The position numbers and the translations under genes were made by a program. DNA of 64,000 bases from Antedon mediterranea (taxonomy: Eukaryota > Echinodermata > Crinoidea > Comatulida > Antedonidae): NCBI RefSeq assembly GCF_964355755.1, contig NC_092673.1, positions 16,933,001 through 16,997,000 on the forward strand. The letters are read 5' to 3'. Below the pieces are notes generated by a model that searched no databases, was not told the origin of the DNA, and saw only the letters and a list, made by a program, of their open reading frames with translations. Below, one piece after another: positions 55,301 through 63,292 of this stretch; within the stretch, counting starts at the first letter, position 1; every line of letters starts with the position of its first letter.

Positions 55301-58300
55301 AAAATTGGTTACTGGTCATAAAACAGGATATAAATAAACACATATAAAAAGTTCAAAGCATATTGAAAACTTACAATAGATGTTTTTAATCGCATTTCCT
55401 ACTGCCGAATTCTGAATCATACCAGTTATTCATTTCAGGATTACTTTATTTTCACTTTACCTTGAAACCATGCAAATCAACCGTATGTTGCTATAATTTC
55501 AACGATTTAGATTAAGGGTCGCTGTTAAAAAACGTTGCGTAACGTCTATATGTTTGGATGAGTTTGATTTCCACAATTTTTTTTTTAGGACATAATTTCA
55601 ATTAATAACTGTAGTTGTTAACTGTATACATTGTAGTTAAAAATATACATTATTATTATTATATCCAGAATGAATGATTGCTTCTACAAGTGTTTGTAAT
55701 CACACAGAGCCTTTGTATAACCTTATACCATTGAAAAAACTAAGACAATTCAAGAGTGTTTCCCAGCTGTGAATTTTAATATAGTGTTTTTTATGAAAAT
55801 ATATAATATGTAATATTTTTGTTTTGTGTATTTTTTTAGATTTACCAAGTACTGTTGATGATAATTTAACAGAATTGTGATTAAAATGGGATTTCAGTAA
55901 AGAGAGAATTAGACAAAACATTATTTCTGAGCGGTACTGTAAAAAGGCGAAAAGTGTGCAACTGATAACAAATGGAGAACAGTTTCCATCCAAAATACTG
56001 TAATAATGCAATGAAGCTATAGTTTGCAGATTTATGTGGCATGCTTGCTTGATTTTTGCTTGATTGTTGATTTTTTTTGTTGTTGATTTTATTTTTTCCT
56101 TGATGTTTTAAAAATCTATTAAAATCTCGATTCAATTTTCAGATATTGCTGAACGTGAATTAGATTTTCAGAAAGCATACAATGAAGCCTTGAAAGATGG
56201 ATCCGTTCCAGTCAATCTTGGAATGCTTAAAGTGATTGGGCAAGAAGGAGTGGGTAAAACATGCCTCATCAATGCCTGTCTTGGAAAAGAGTAAGTAGTA
56301 CTAGTAGGACAATGAAATTTACATTACAAAATATTTGAAGAAAAGAATTACAAACCAGCTAACTTTTAGCGATTTGTTTTTGATAAACTACTACTCTCTA
56401 AATATTGCAGTAATAGATCTAACAATAGTTAAATAAAAACGTCTATAAATATATAAATCGGTTTCTACAATGATCATAACACCATCAAATTTTCTATAGA
56501 TTATAGAATTTCATTTTAATCTGGTATTCTTAAAAAAAAGATCATATGAATTGTTGAATAATTTGACTTCCTAAATGTATAATTAATGAATATATTAAAA
56601 TGGTTTTGAATTGAAAGGCATTACAAACATATTTTGGTGCCAAAATTCGCTCAATACGCCCCAACCACTACCGAAAACACCGAGAATCAGCGTCATGGAG
56701 CATATTTTGTATTATTTGGCCCACTTACTATGATCCGATTTTCACCAGAGTTTTCTCCATTTGTCGGAAATTTAATATTATTTTAAATGATATATATTTT
56801 TTTACAAATATGATAGTAATTTTTCCGGACAACAAAAGAACGTGAGTGCCTATCGCCCATTTTCACTGCGTGAAACCGGAAACATCGTATGGATTATAGC
56901 GAATTTGTCTACAAAATCAACTCAGTAGAATACGTTATTGGGCTACGAATTTCACCGGAGTTCCTGCAAACGATTCCTTATTTAATTCTGATTAACATAT
57001 CTAAGAAACAGCCTCTGATTCGTCGAATTCGCTCCGGACTAGGCATTTTAACCAATCACGTCAGATTTCTCAAAGAGTCTGGTTGTATCCTTTTACACGC
57101 GCTATTTTGAAATCCTCGTTTTACGTCCGTATTTATGCTGACATCATTTGATTATCCTTATTTATACTTCGTTTTCTTTCTACTTTTTTGGATTTTAAGT
57201 ATAATATAGCTTTCATTAACTTGTAGATAAAGTTGAGTGTACTTGTACATTTTTTGTTTAATCATATGTTAAAAATGTCAAAGCCCTCTGCTTTTGTGTA
57301 GTGTTCATCGGGGTTTTTATGAGGTTTGGAACAGTCCATGTTGACCGGATAGACCGGAGTGGGGATGTGCAGCTAGCGTAAAGTGGTGGTTGTGTTAAAT
57401 GAATTTAAATTATAATTTATAGCAATGCTCTAATAATACTGTAAAATGTTTAATTTAGAGGGAATACTTTTATAATACATAGTATGTTTTTTTCGTATGT
57501 TCACTTTCTATGAAAAATGCACATCGTGTCAATTAACCCCCTCTGGAAATAGTAGTCCATAGCTTATCTCCGACTGCCTGAATGACCTTCGTTGCGCGAT
57601 CCTGTACACAAAGGCCGAATAAAAATTACTTTTGTGACAATAAGTTTGAAATGGAAAAATTGCATTTTTTACAGTACTTAAAATGACTGAAGTTCATAGT
57701 TGTTGGTTTCAACAGCCAACAATACCAACAATACTTTTTGTATTTTTGCCAGATTTGAGAAAAACCATGTAGTTACAGATGGGATAGCAGTGATAAGAAC
57801 AGCAAGCACAACATGGAAAGAGGCTAATGCTGATAGTGGTAAACATGAATACAAATTAGCATATTACTCTTCCCATCATCATAGGCTATGTAACAATATT
57901 TAACTTTGATCTCATTATCATAGACACAAACAGGCCCACAATGAAACTGAGATGTAGAATGGAATTCAATAAATGCATACAACTGTAGTATGGTGTCAAC
58001 AGTCATATTTTCACATACATACAGCAATTGTTACTCTATGATCCCTTAACACACAACCTATTGTTTGTTGATGTACTGTAATTGTAATTTTACATTAGAT
58101 AATCAATCAGTTAAATTAATTGTCATCTATCAATGTATCTGCTGAAATAATACGTACTAATGTCTTTTTTCTCTACAGCTAATCCTTCAAAACAGTATAC
58201 AAAAATCGTCACTGACAAACTGAGAAAAAAGAAAACTCTAAACGTATGTCAATAATAGTGTAATGAAAACATAAAATGAATAAAGTAGCACCTACAGGAT

Positions 58301-61300
58301 TATTGCAAACCAGACACTTAGGCTTTCTTTCTAAATGAATCAATGAGGCAGCTATTTCATTTTTTTTATTCTTCAATTCTTTTAAAATTTACTCTAAAAA
58401 ATAATTTGGTTTTGTTTTTGAGAGTAAATAATATTAGTTTTTCTTATATTAAATTGTAAACAATACTGTATTTAACTTTGAATAAACATTTATTACTTTT
58501 TTTATATCCATTTATTGTTTTTGTTTTATGTGTCAGATTGACATGAAACCACCTACAGATGATGAGGATGGTATTCTTGATGAATACAATAACGATGACA
58601 AAAATGATGGTATGTAACTTTTCTTTAAATTCTAATTACTAGAGGGTGACCTCGCTTTGCTCGCTCCCCCTCTAGGATGTGTAGACGATGGTTCTCGGAA
58701 TGATATTGACTCTGGTAAAAAGGTTTTTAGAAGGACATTCTTGCCTGGATGTGTTCGGTCGGTTACTAGCTATTGTTTGTTGATGTATTGTAATTGTAAA
58801 AAACATGGACAGAGGCTGAAGCTGATAGTGGTAAACATGAATAAAAAGTAGCATCTTCCCATCATCATTGGCTATGTAACAATATTTATCATTATTCTCA
58901 TTATCATAGACACAAACAGGCCCACAATGAAACTGAGATGTAGAATGGAATTCAATAAATGCATACAACCGTAATATGGTGTCAACAGTCATATTTTCAC
59001 ATACAATTGTTACTTTACTTTACAATTGTTACTCTATGATCCCTTAACACGCTAGCTTGTTTGTTGATGTATTGTAATTGTAATTTTACATTACTTAATC
59101 AATCAGTTAAATTAATTGTCATCTATCAATGTATCTGCTGAAATAAAACGTACAAATGTCTTTTTTCTCTACAGGTAATGCTTCAAAACAGTATACGAAA
59201 ATCGCCACTGACAAATTGAGAAAACATAAAACTATAAACGTATGTAAATAATAGTGTAATGAAAACATAAAATGAATAAAGTAGCACCTACAGGATTATT
59301 GCAAACCAGACACTTAGGCTTTCTTTCTAAATGAATCAATGAGGCATTATGAACAGCTATTTCTTTTTTTTTCCTCAATCCTTTTAAAATTTACTCTTAA
59401 AAATAATTTGGTTTTGTTTTTGAGAGTAAATAATATTACTTTTCTCTTATATTAAATTGTAAACAATACTGTATTTAACTTTTAATAAACATTTATTTCT
59501 TTTTTATATCCATTTGTTGTTTTTGTTTTATGTGTCAGATTGACATGAAACCACCTACAGATGATGAGGATGGTATTCTTGATGAATACAATAACGATGA
59601 CAAAAATGATGGTATGTAACTTTTCCTTAAATTCTAATTTCTAGAGGGTGACCTCGCTTCGCTCGCTCCCCCTCTAGGAAGTGTAGACGATGGTTCTCGG
59701 AATGATATTGACTCGGGTAAAAAGGTTTTTAGAAGGACATTCTTGCCTGGATGTGTTCGGTCGGTTACTAGCTATTGTTTGTTGATGTATTGTAATTGTA
59801 ATTTTAATTAATTAATAATTTCTCTACAGGTAATCCTTCAAAACAGTATACAAAAATGGTCACTGACAAACTAAGAGAAAAGAAAACTGTAAGCATAATG
59901 TCAGTAATAGTGTAATGAAAACATAAAATAAATAAAGTAGCACCTACAGGACTAACTATTGCAAACCAGTCACTTAGGCTTTCTTTCTAAATGAATCAAT
60001 GAGGCATTATGAGCAGCTATTTCATTTTTTTGTTGTTGCTTCAATCCTTTTAAAATTTACTCTAACAAATAACTTGGTTTTTTTGTTTGAGGGTAAATAA
60101 TATTAGTTTTCTCTTATATTAAATTGTAAACAAAACTGTATTTAACTTGAATAAACATTTGTTTCATATTTATATCCATTTTTTGTGTTATTTATCAGAT
60201 TGACATGAAACCACCTACAGATGATGTCGAGGATGATGATGGTATTGTTGTTGACTACAATAATGATGACAACAATGATGATTACAAAAATAACGACAAC
60301 AATGATTACAAAAATGATAGTATGTAACTTTCCATTAAATTCTAATTATTATTATTACATATTACATAATACATATACATTACATTTTGTTGCTAATTTG
60401 CAATTTCTGTGATATTAAGTTTGTGCTGTAGTTATTTGAAATAAATAGATTATTAATTAGATTTTCCAATTTAAAGTAACTTTTAATTTTCCTATAAAAT
60501 TATTAAATTTATGTGATCAGAGGTGGAGGTAAGGCAACCTTTAACCTGTGTAACAATTATGGTGACAATCATACTTTTCTACCTCTACTCTGACAGTGTC
60601 AACTAAAACTATAATGATGATAACAATGATGATGATTCAGTGTAACAATGATAATGAAGACTGCAATGATGATAATGACAATTAAAACAATGATGATAAT
60701 CAGAACAACTATAACAATATGTTAATCACTTTTACAATGATTAAAATAATGATGCTTGTTTACATGTGTTGAGAGTGACCAAAACACTTGTTTCCACTAC
60801 AGGTTCTTATACAGCTACTAAAGCTGTTACATTTGATACAGATCAGCAATTAGATAAAGATGTAATCAAGAAACTTGAGGAAAAAAAGGAGGACCCCTTG
60901 GAAGAAACATTTAACATCTGGGATCATGGAGGTCAATTAATATACCATGGTATACATCGCGTAAGTTATAATATATGTATTTGCCTTGAAGTTAATATTA
61001 TATTGACATTGTTTAAATACTATACACAGTTAAAAGGAATTGTCTCTGTATATACTAACATAATGGTATGACCAAGGTTTAATTTGTGCATTCAGTAATC
61101 GCAAACATCTTTCCATGGTACTGCTTTATATAAATTGTTATTACAAATTTTGCCTACGTCAATAAAAAAGTATTTTGTTTTCAATCATAACTGATTTTAA
61201 CAGTTTTATATGAATTTGTACTAGAAAAATGCTTTAATAAAAAAGAGTATCAATAGTAAATGTATAAACGCAGTTTATCAAAAGACAACCTACAGAATAA

Positions 61301-63251
61301 AATGATATTCGCGCAGTCACCTATCTTGCGCCGCGTAGCGGTGCTATACAATCTTTGCTTAAAGCATATTAATCAAATATTTGAATAAAAACAAATTGTG
61401 TTTTTGCAGATGTTCATGACATTACAAGCACTTTATATTGTAGTGTTCGACCTAAGTGTAGACCTCAATGATCCTGCTGTTTATATTGATTCCAATGGAG
61501 TAAGTATTTTGCTATATATTTTATGCATTACAATGAGTTTTATTTCATACCTTCCAAATGAGCTGCATAAATTTACATAATTGAAACCTAACCATTTTAA
61601 TTGTGGTTAGAAATCATTTACTTCTTCATTTCATTTTACTAGAACAAAGATAAAATGTTTTTTAAACTAGTCTTTCTTTTTTATAGCAAAAGTGTAAACA
61701 TCATTGGACCAATCTCCAGTTCATATTATCTTACATCCTGTCAGTTTATTCTCATAGTCGTATTGTGAAAGAAGATGAGGAGAATGAAGTTAACAAACCA
61801 ACTATCCTTATTGTGGGTACACATAAGGGTAAGCTTGGTAAGACTGAAAAAGAACAAAATGATGAGGTAATCTATTTCTATAGCTATCTTAAAAAATAAC
61901 CTAAAAGACATATTACTGCTCTAAAAATATGAAGATACTTTATTAACCAACTTTATATAGGTATATAATAATAAAAAAAATTTAAATATTATTTTAAATA
62001 AATATATATGTATATTACATTTTATAAACTTTTTGCAACCAGGCAAATATCATTTTTGAGAAGGTTCAAGATGTGCTTAGAGGAAAACTGTATGAAGAAC
62101 ATATATATAAATATTTTGCCATTGAAAACAGCCGAGAAACAACAGATAAAAGCTTTAGTGATCTCAAAGAGGTTATTGAAAAGTTTATGGCCACTTTAGA
62201 AAAAGATGTTCCTTTAAAGTGGATGCGTTTTCGATGTGACCTTCAAGACCTCAGGAGGGAAAAACATTTTTCTTTGTGTCCTTTAGAAGAGGTAAACTTT
62301 TTTTTAACCACATTAATAATCTTACTTTGAGCATTAGAACTGAATTAATAGTTCCATGTTCTGCCACAGTGTATTAATCAGAGGAACTCTACACCCAAAT
62401 GTATAGAAAACTCGTTCTGACCACTGAAATGAACCGATCCATTATTAATCGGAGGGATTATAAAAATACATTATACCTTTTTATAAACATTTCATTGCAG
62501 TATTAATGTTATAAGTTAGGATTTGCAAAATGTTATTAATTTAATAATTTTTATCTGATTATAAAGTAATAATATTTCAAATAACCAATACTCTGATTAA
62601 TAATGGATTGGTATTTAGTAGTCTCATAGCAGAATGAAACTAGAAAACTCAGATGTTAAAATCAGAGTTTTCTATACATTCGTCTCAAAAGTACAACAAT
62701 AAAATAGACATGAGAAACAAACATTGCCACATGGTAAGCTGTAATATTAATCTTTCATATTGAAATATGGTATAGTACTGATTAGATTTCTGTAAAGACA
62801 GTCTAATTTGAATGGATATAGAAACAATTTAGGAATGAAGACTTGCATAAGAAAACGGTTTAACATCTTGTTCTATATTCTCTACACTGAAATACCAAAA
62901 AGTGTTGTTCATGTAACCATGGAGGTATACCTCCATTATGTAACAGTTCAAATACAAAATTAACGTTGGTAATAACTGTAAATCTACCATGTTATAAAAA
63001 CGGAATATCATTTCCTATTTAACTATTTAAAAAAAATCTAATATTATAACCATTATTTCTAGCTCAAAATGCTGGCAACTAAGAATGGTATTGAAAAAGA
63101 ACAATCGGTACTGCTTAACTTCCTGTATGATCTTGGTGAAATTGTTTACATGCCTGACAACAAATTATTAAGAGATAAAGCAGTGTTAGATCCGATGCAG
63201 CTGGTTGAAATTGTTACTGCTTTTGTAACAGTCATTCCACCAAAGTTTCCA
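42069..63251 (+). CDS. Gene B, 5' part: ankyrin-Roc-COR protein (spliced, 3' end outside window)
   Basis: Confident exons: 42069-42076, 42322-42421, 51158-51265, 51486-51593, 51820-51927, 52681-52765, 56143-56290, 57753-57838, 58179-58243, 58537-58609, 59175-59239, 59539-59611, 59830-59888, 60199-60319, 60803-60960, 61410-61499, 61687-61866, 62043-62291, 63063-63251. They join without frame break into 691 codons. Order: N-terminal helix (MERYKLVEALLYRRSD), three ankyrin units, P-loop GQEGVGKT (about residues 205-212), switch I exon, a repeated charged insertion, G3 WDHGGQ (about 442-447), G4-region THKGK (about 530), start of COR. It is the sister of gene A. Start and exon count are predictions. 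Confidence 0.75.
42322..42421 (+). CDS. Gene B exon 2: N-terminal helical segment
   Basis: 100 nt, acceptor TTTTAACAG, donor GTATTT. It encodes YKLVEALLYRRSDLQTI and then CKTQPDLVKSINK, the kind of helix pair that precedes an ankyrin stack (l.eAl......i..ll...pdlvn..d). It ends in phase 0, matching the ankyrin exons. Confidence 0.65.
42572..44222. repeat. 71-bp tandem array, left part (about 23 copies)
   Basis: The unit contains CACTGATGATGGAGGTATAA, CCTGCATGCACTGATTAAC and CATTAGGCTAAAAATAATAA. It is interrupted at 44222 by a large element and resumes at 48514. It lies in a gene B intron. Confidence 0.92.
46105..46650. repeat. Degenerate repeat block inside the 4.29-kb element
   Basis: CACGTGCTTGG, GAGATCGCGTTTATTTTTAG, CTCGGCGACTCC and GGTGAACCTTTATTT recur in about four irregular units. 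Confidence 0.6.
47325..47490. repeat. Dispersed repeat with GGTTCTCGAATA, copy 1
   Basis: CACAGACGGTTCTCGAATA, then AAAATCAGCACTGAAAG and CCAACTTTATATACCAT, match 49868-50230 in order. It is nested in the 4.29-kb element. Confidence 0.6.
48514..48893. repeat. 71-bp tandem array, right part (about 5 copies)
   Basis: Same unit and orientation as 42572-44222. It begins ACTGATTAACAACATTAGG, exactly in unit phase with the left part. Confidence 0.9.
48960..49640. repeat. Segment duplicated at 50530-50950
   Basis: AACTGATTTAAAGTGTACAG, TTGACAATGGTCTAATTAAT and AATAACCTGCTCCC occur in the same order in both places, the second copy leading into an ankyrin exon. The first copy is interrupted by the SINE and lacks an intact exon. 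Confidence 0.65.
49106..49385 (-). mobile_element. tRNA-derived SINE (minus strand)
   Basis: The reverse strand reads AAGGACGTTGGACTGCTGAT and then AGTTTCGAATCCAACTC, an anticodon-arm-like segment followed by a B-box-like sequence. The body has the AGCGCTT...GCGCTATATAAATCC tail and ends in (ATT)n. Related tail text occurs at about 6850-6910 and 7965-8020. Confidence 0.65.
49868..50240. repeat. Dispersed repeat with GGTTCTCGAATA, copy 2
   Basis: It starts GTGCCCACAGATGGTTCTCG like 63329. It contains TTTATGTAGTCAAATATAAT (compare TTTATGTACTCAACTA at 63441) and ends with TACCAACTTTCTCTACCAT (compare 47464-47480). Confidence 0.6.
50368..50472 (+). pseudogene. Gene B damaged ankyrin exon a
   Basis: 35 codons (DGDTPLHAYLYMYSVPTLEI) match the array exons. 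The acceptor CCAG directly before GATGG is replaced by GAAA, and the donor GT is GC (AAG|GCAGTG). Use would need a GC donor and a shifted acceptor out of frame, so it is probably not spliced. Confidence 0.5.
50959..51030 (+). pseudogene. Gene B truncated ankyrin exon b
   Basis: It has a good acceptor TTTCCAG and starts DGNIPLHSYLRIEYTQPTL. After IVT it runs into TGA at 51028-51030, joined directly to intron text of the next unit. The second half and donor are deleted. Confidence 0.65.
51158..51265 (+). CDS. Gene B ankyrin exon c
   Basis: 36 codons, phase 0-0, acceptor TTTCCAG, donor GTAATG. It reads FGNTLLHTYLRSGYPLTLEI, then VTCLIQHGTPVALQNE. One exon equals one ankyrin-like repeat (.G.TpLH.yl......leiv..Li..Ga.v...n). 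Skipping or repetition keeps the frame. Confidence 0.78.
51486..51593 (+). CDS. Gene B ankyrin exon d
   Basis: 36 codons, phase 0-0, acceptor TTTCCAG, donor GTAATG. It reads FGETPLHLYLGNVRTPTLEI, then CLIQHGTPVALQNG. Nearly identical to exons c and e. Confidence 0.78.
51820..51927 (+). CDS. Gene B ankyrin exon e
   Basis: 36 codons, phase 0-0, acceptor TTTCCAG, donor GTATTG. It reads YGNTPLHSYLRSGYAPTLEI, then CLIQHGAPVALQNK. It keeps the TPLH signature best. Confidence 0.8.
52091..52144 (+). pseudogene. Gene B truncated ankyrin exon f
   Basis: It starts DGDTPLHIYLRSS after an intact acceptor TTTCCAG but reaches TAG at 52142-52144 after 17 codons, with no donor. If spliced in, it would end the protein before the GTPase. 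Confidence 0.6.
52334..52362. repeat. (CT)n microsatellite
   Basis: An uninterrupted CT dinucleotide run in a gene B intron. Confidence 0.9.
52681..52765 (+). CDS. Gene B last ankyrin-like exon
   Basis: 28 codons plus one base, acceptor TTTTTAATAG, donor GTAAGT. It reads DGNTPVSVLQNN and then TEILNFFK, a capping half-repeat. It enters in phase 0 and leaves in phase 1, fitting the P-loop exon at 56143. Confidence 0.75.
53130..53340 (-). mobile_element. LINE 3' untranslated fragment (probable)
   Basis: On the reverse strand CCTTTGGGTTTCATGGAGG is followed by AATAAAGAGATTGATTTGAT, the kind of 3' tail found in CR1/L2-like LINEs. It may belong with the RT fragment at 54480-54960. Confidence 0.45.
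53341..54225. other. No gene recognised
   Basis: AT-rich intronic sequence. The 60-61 codon frames here have no domain or splice support. Confidence 0.4.
54226..54375. repeat. Dispersed repeat, inverted partner of 26167-26325
   Basis: GCACTACCTAAGTAGCTCGC and ATGTACGTTTTATGGTAAAT are the reverse complement of text at 26.17-26.23 kb. Confidence 0.75.
54480..54960 (-). pseudogene. LINE reverse transcriptase C-terminal fragment
   Basis: The reverse strand reads LPILIYGSEIWGFSNLS, CFSRFILGIGNSTPNVAV, ELGRLSL. This is the conserved post-RT segment of many non-LTR elements (LLYGsEiWG, fc..iLg....t.N.avygELGR.pL). Upstream text WNNTIEHNCQKANNALFTIN extends it to about 54960. Frameshifts are present. 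Confidence 0.7.
54961..56142. other. Gene B intron, no clear exon
   Basis: Mostly AT-rich. A phase-compatible segment after an acceptor at 55841 reads a few residues to TGA (see findings). No other signal. Confidence 0.4.
56143..56290 (+). CDS. Gene B exon: Roc P-loop (G1)
   Basis: 48 codons plus split codons, acceptor ATTTTCAG, donor GTAAGT. After a charged helix (ERELDFQKAYNEALKDG) it reads GMLKVIGQEGVGKTCLINAC. GQEGVGKT is a complete Walker A/G1 motif (GxxxxGKT), so nucleotide binding is likely. It enters in phase 1 and leaves in phase 2. Confidence 0.88.
56291..57752. other. Gene B intron, no gene recognised
   Basis: 1.46 kb with somewhat GC-richer, possibly mobile-element-derived sequence at about 56630-57330. 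No recognisable ends or domain. Confidence 0.4.
57753..57838 (+). CDS. Gene B exon: switch I region
   Basis: 86 nt, acceptor TTTTTGCCAG, donor GTAAAC. It encodes EFEKNHVVTDGIAVIRTAST followed by WKEANADS. The T(x)GI pattern is the usual Roc switch I/beta-2 region (sT.Gi.i). Part of this exon is copied, in broken form, at about 58803-58830. Confidence 0.8.
58179..58243 (+). CDS. Gene B cassette copy 1, exon A (basic)
   Basis: 65 nt, phase 1-0, acceptor TCTACAG, donor GTATGT. It encodes ANPSKQYTKIVTDKLRKKKT and LN. Lys-rich. First of three related exons. Confidence 0.75.
58537..58609 (+). CDS. Gene B cassette copy 1, exon B (acidic)
   Basis: 73 nt, phase 0-1, acceptor TGTCAG, donor GTATGT. 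It encodes IDMKPPTDDEDGILDEYNND and DKND. The nucleotide sequence is identical to copy 2 (59539-59611). Confidence 0.75.
58639..58800 (-). mobile_element. Helitron-like terminal fragment between cassettes 1 and 2
   Basis: CTAG at 58639 starts a GC-rich hairpin-like segment (AGAGGGTGACCTCGC to CTCCCCCTCT), then ATGGTTCTCGGAATGA. On the reverse strand this ends in CTAG followed by T. The same fragment recurs at 59641. Confidence 0.4.
59175..59239 (+). CDS. Gene B cassette copy 2, exon A
   Basis: 65 nt, phase 1-0. It encodes GNASKQYTKIATDKLRKHKT and IN. The introns on both sides match those of copy 1 almost base for base, so the duplication is recent. Confidence 0.75.
59539..59611 (+). CDS. Gene B cassette copy 2, exon B
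   Basis: 73 nt, phase 0-1, identical in sequence to exon B of copy 1, with acceptor GTCAG and donor GTATGT kept. Confidence 0.75.
59641..59780 (-). mobile_element. Helitron-like terminal fragment between cassettes 2 and 3
   Basis: A copy of 58639-58800 starting at CTAGAGGGTGACCTCGCTTC. It leads directly into the acceptor region of the third exon A. Confidence 0.4.
59830..59888 (+). CDS. Gene B cassette copy 3, exon A (shorter)
   Basis: 59 nt, phase 1-0, acceptor TCTACAG. It encodes GNPSKQYTKMVTDKLREKKT. The donor used by copies 1-2 (AAC|GTATGT) is altered here; a C-to-G change makes ACT|GTAAGC six bases earlier, which keeps the frame but removes two residues. Confidence 0.65.
60199..60319 (+). 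CDS. Gene B cassette copy 3, exon B (expanded)
   Basis: 121 nt, phase 0-1, donor GTATGT. It starts IDMKPPTDDVEDDDG like the others, then has an Asp/Asn-rich expansion built from (AA[C/T]GA[C/T])-type codons, giving NDDNNDDYKNNDNNDYKND. The tail looks like trinucleotide slippage. Confidence 0.7.
60803..60960 (+). CDS. Gene B exon: Roc G3 (switch II)
   Basis: 52 codons plus a split codon, acceptor CACTACAG, donor GTAAGT. A Lys/Glu-rich helix (LDKDVIKKLEEKKEDPLEE) leads to FNIWDHGGQLIYHGIHR. WDHGGQ is the DxxGQ G3 motif and the following YH..H is typical of Roc. The first 10 residues of gene A in this window are the same segment. Confidence 0.88.
61410..61499 (+). CDS. Gene B exon: Roc strand after switch II
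   Basis: 30 codons, phase 0-0, acceptor TTTTTGCAG, donor GTAAGT. It reads MFMTLQALYIVVFDLSVDLN. Counterpart of 653-742. Confidence 0.82.
61687..61866 (+). CDS. Gene B exon: Roc G4 region
   Basis: 60 codons, acceptor TTTTATAG, donor GTAATC. It reads HHWTNLQFILSYILSVY and TILIVGTHKGKLGKTEKEQ. Counterpart of 869-1048, with near-identical DNA in the middle. Confidence 0.84.
62043..62291 (+). CDS. Gene B exon: end of Roc and linker to COR
   Basis: 83 codons, acceptor CAACCAG, donor GTAAAC. Landmarks are YKYFAIENS, DKSFSDLKEVIEKFM and PLKWMRFRCDLQDL. Counterpart of 1201-1458, three codons shorter near the end. Confidence 0.83.
63063..63251 (+). CDS. Gene B exon: start of COR domain
   Basis: 63 codons, acceptor TTTCTAG, donor GTAAGT. 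It reads LLNFLYDLGEIVYMPDNKLL and VLDPMQLVEIVTAFVTVIPP. Counterpart of 1778-1972. The remaining COR, Cys-rich and DED exons should lie right of the window. Confidence 0.85.
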
Positions 63252-63292
63252 GTAAGTACAGTAGGCCCATGTAATATTTCAAATTGTAAATA

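Noticed and set aside
56889-57110. 73-codon plus frame in a gene B intron
   Set aside because: No domain, and inclusion would break the phase between the P-loop and switch I exons.
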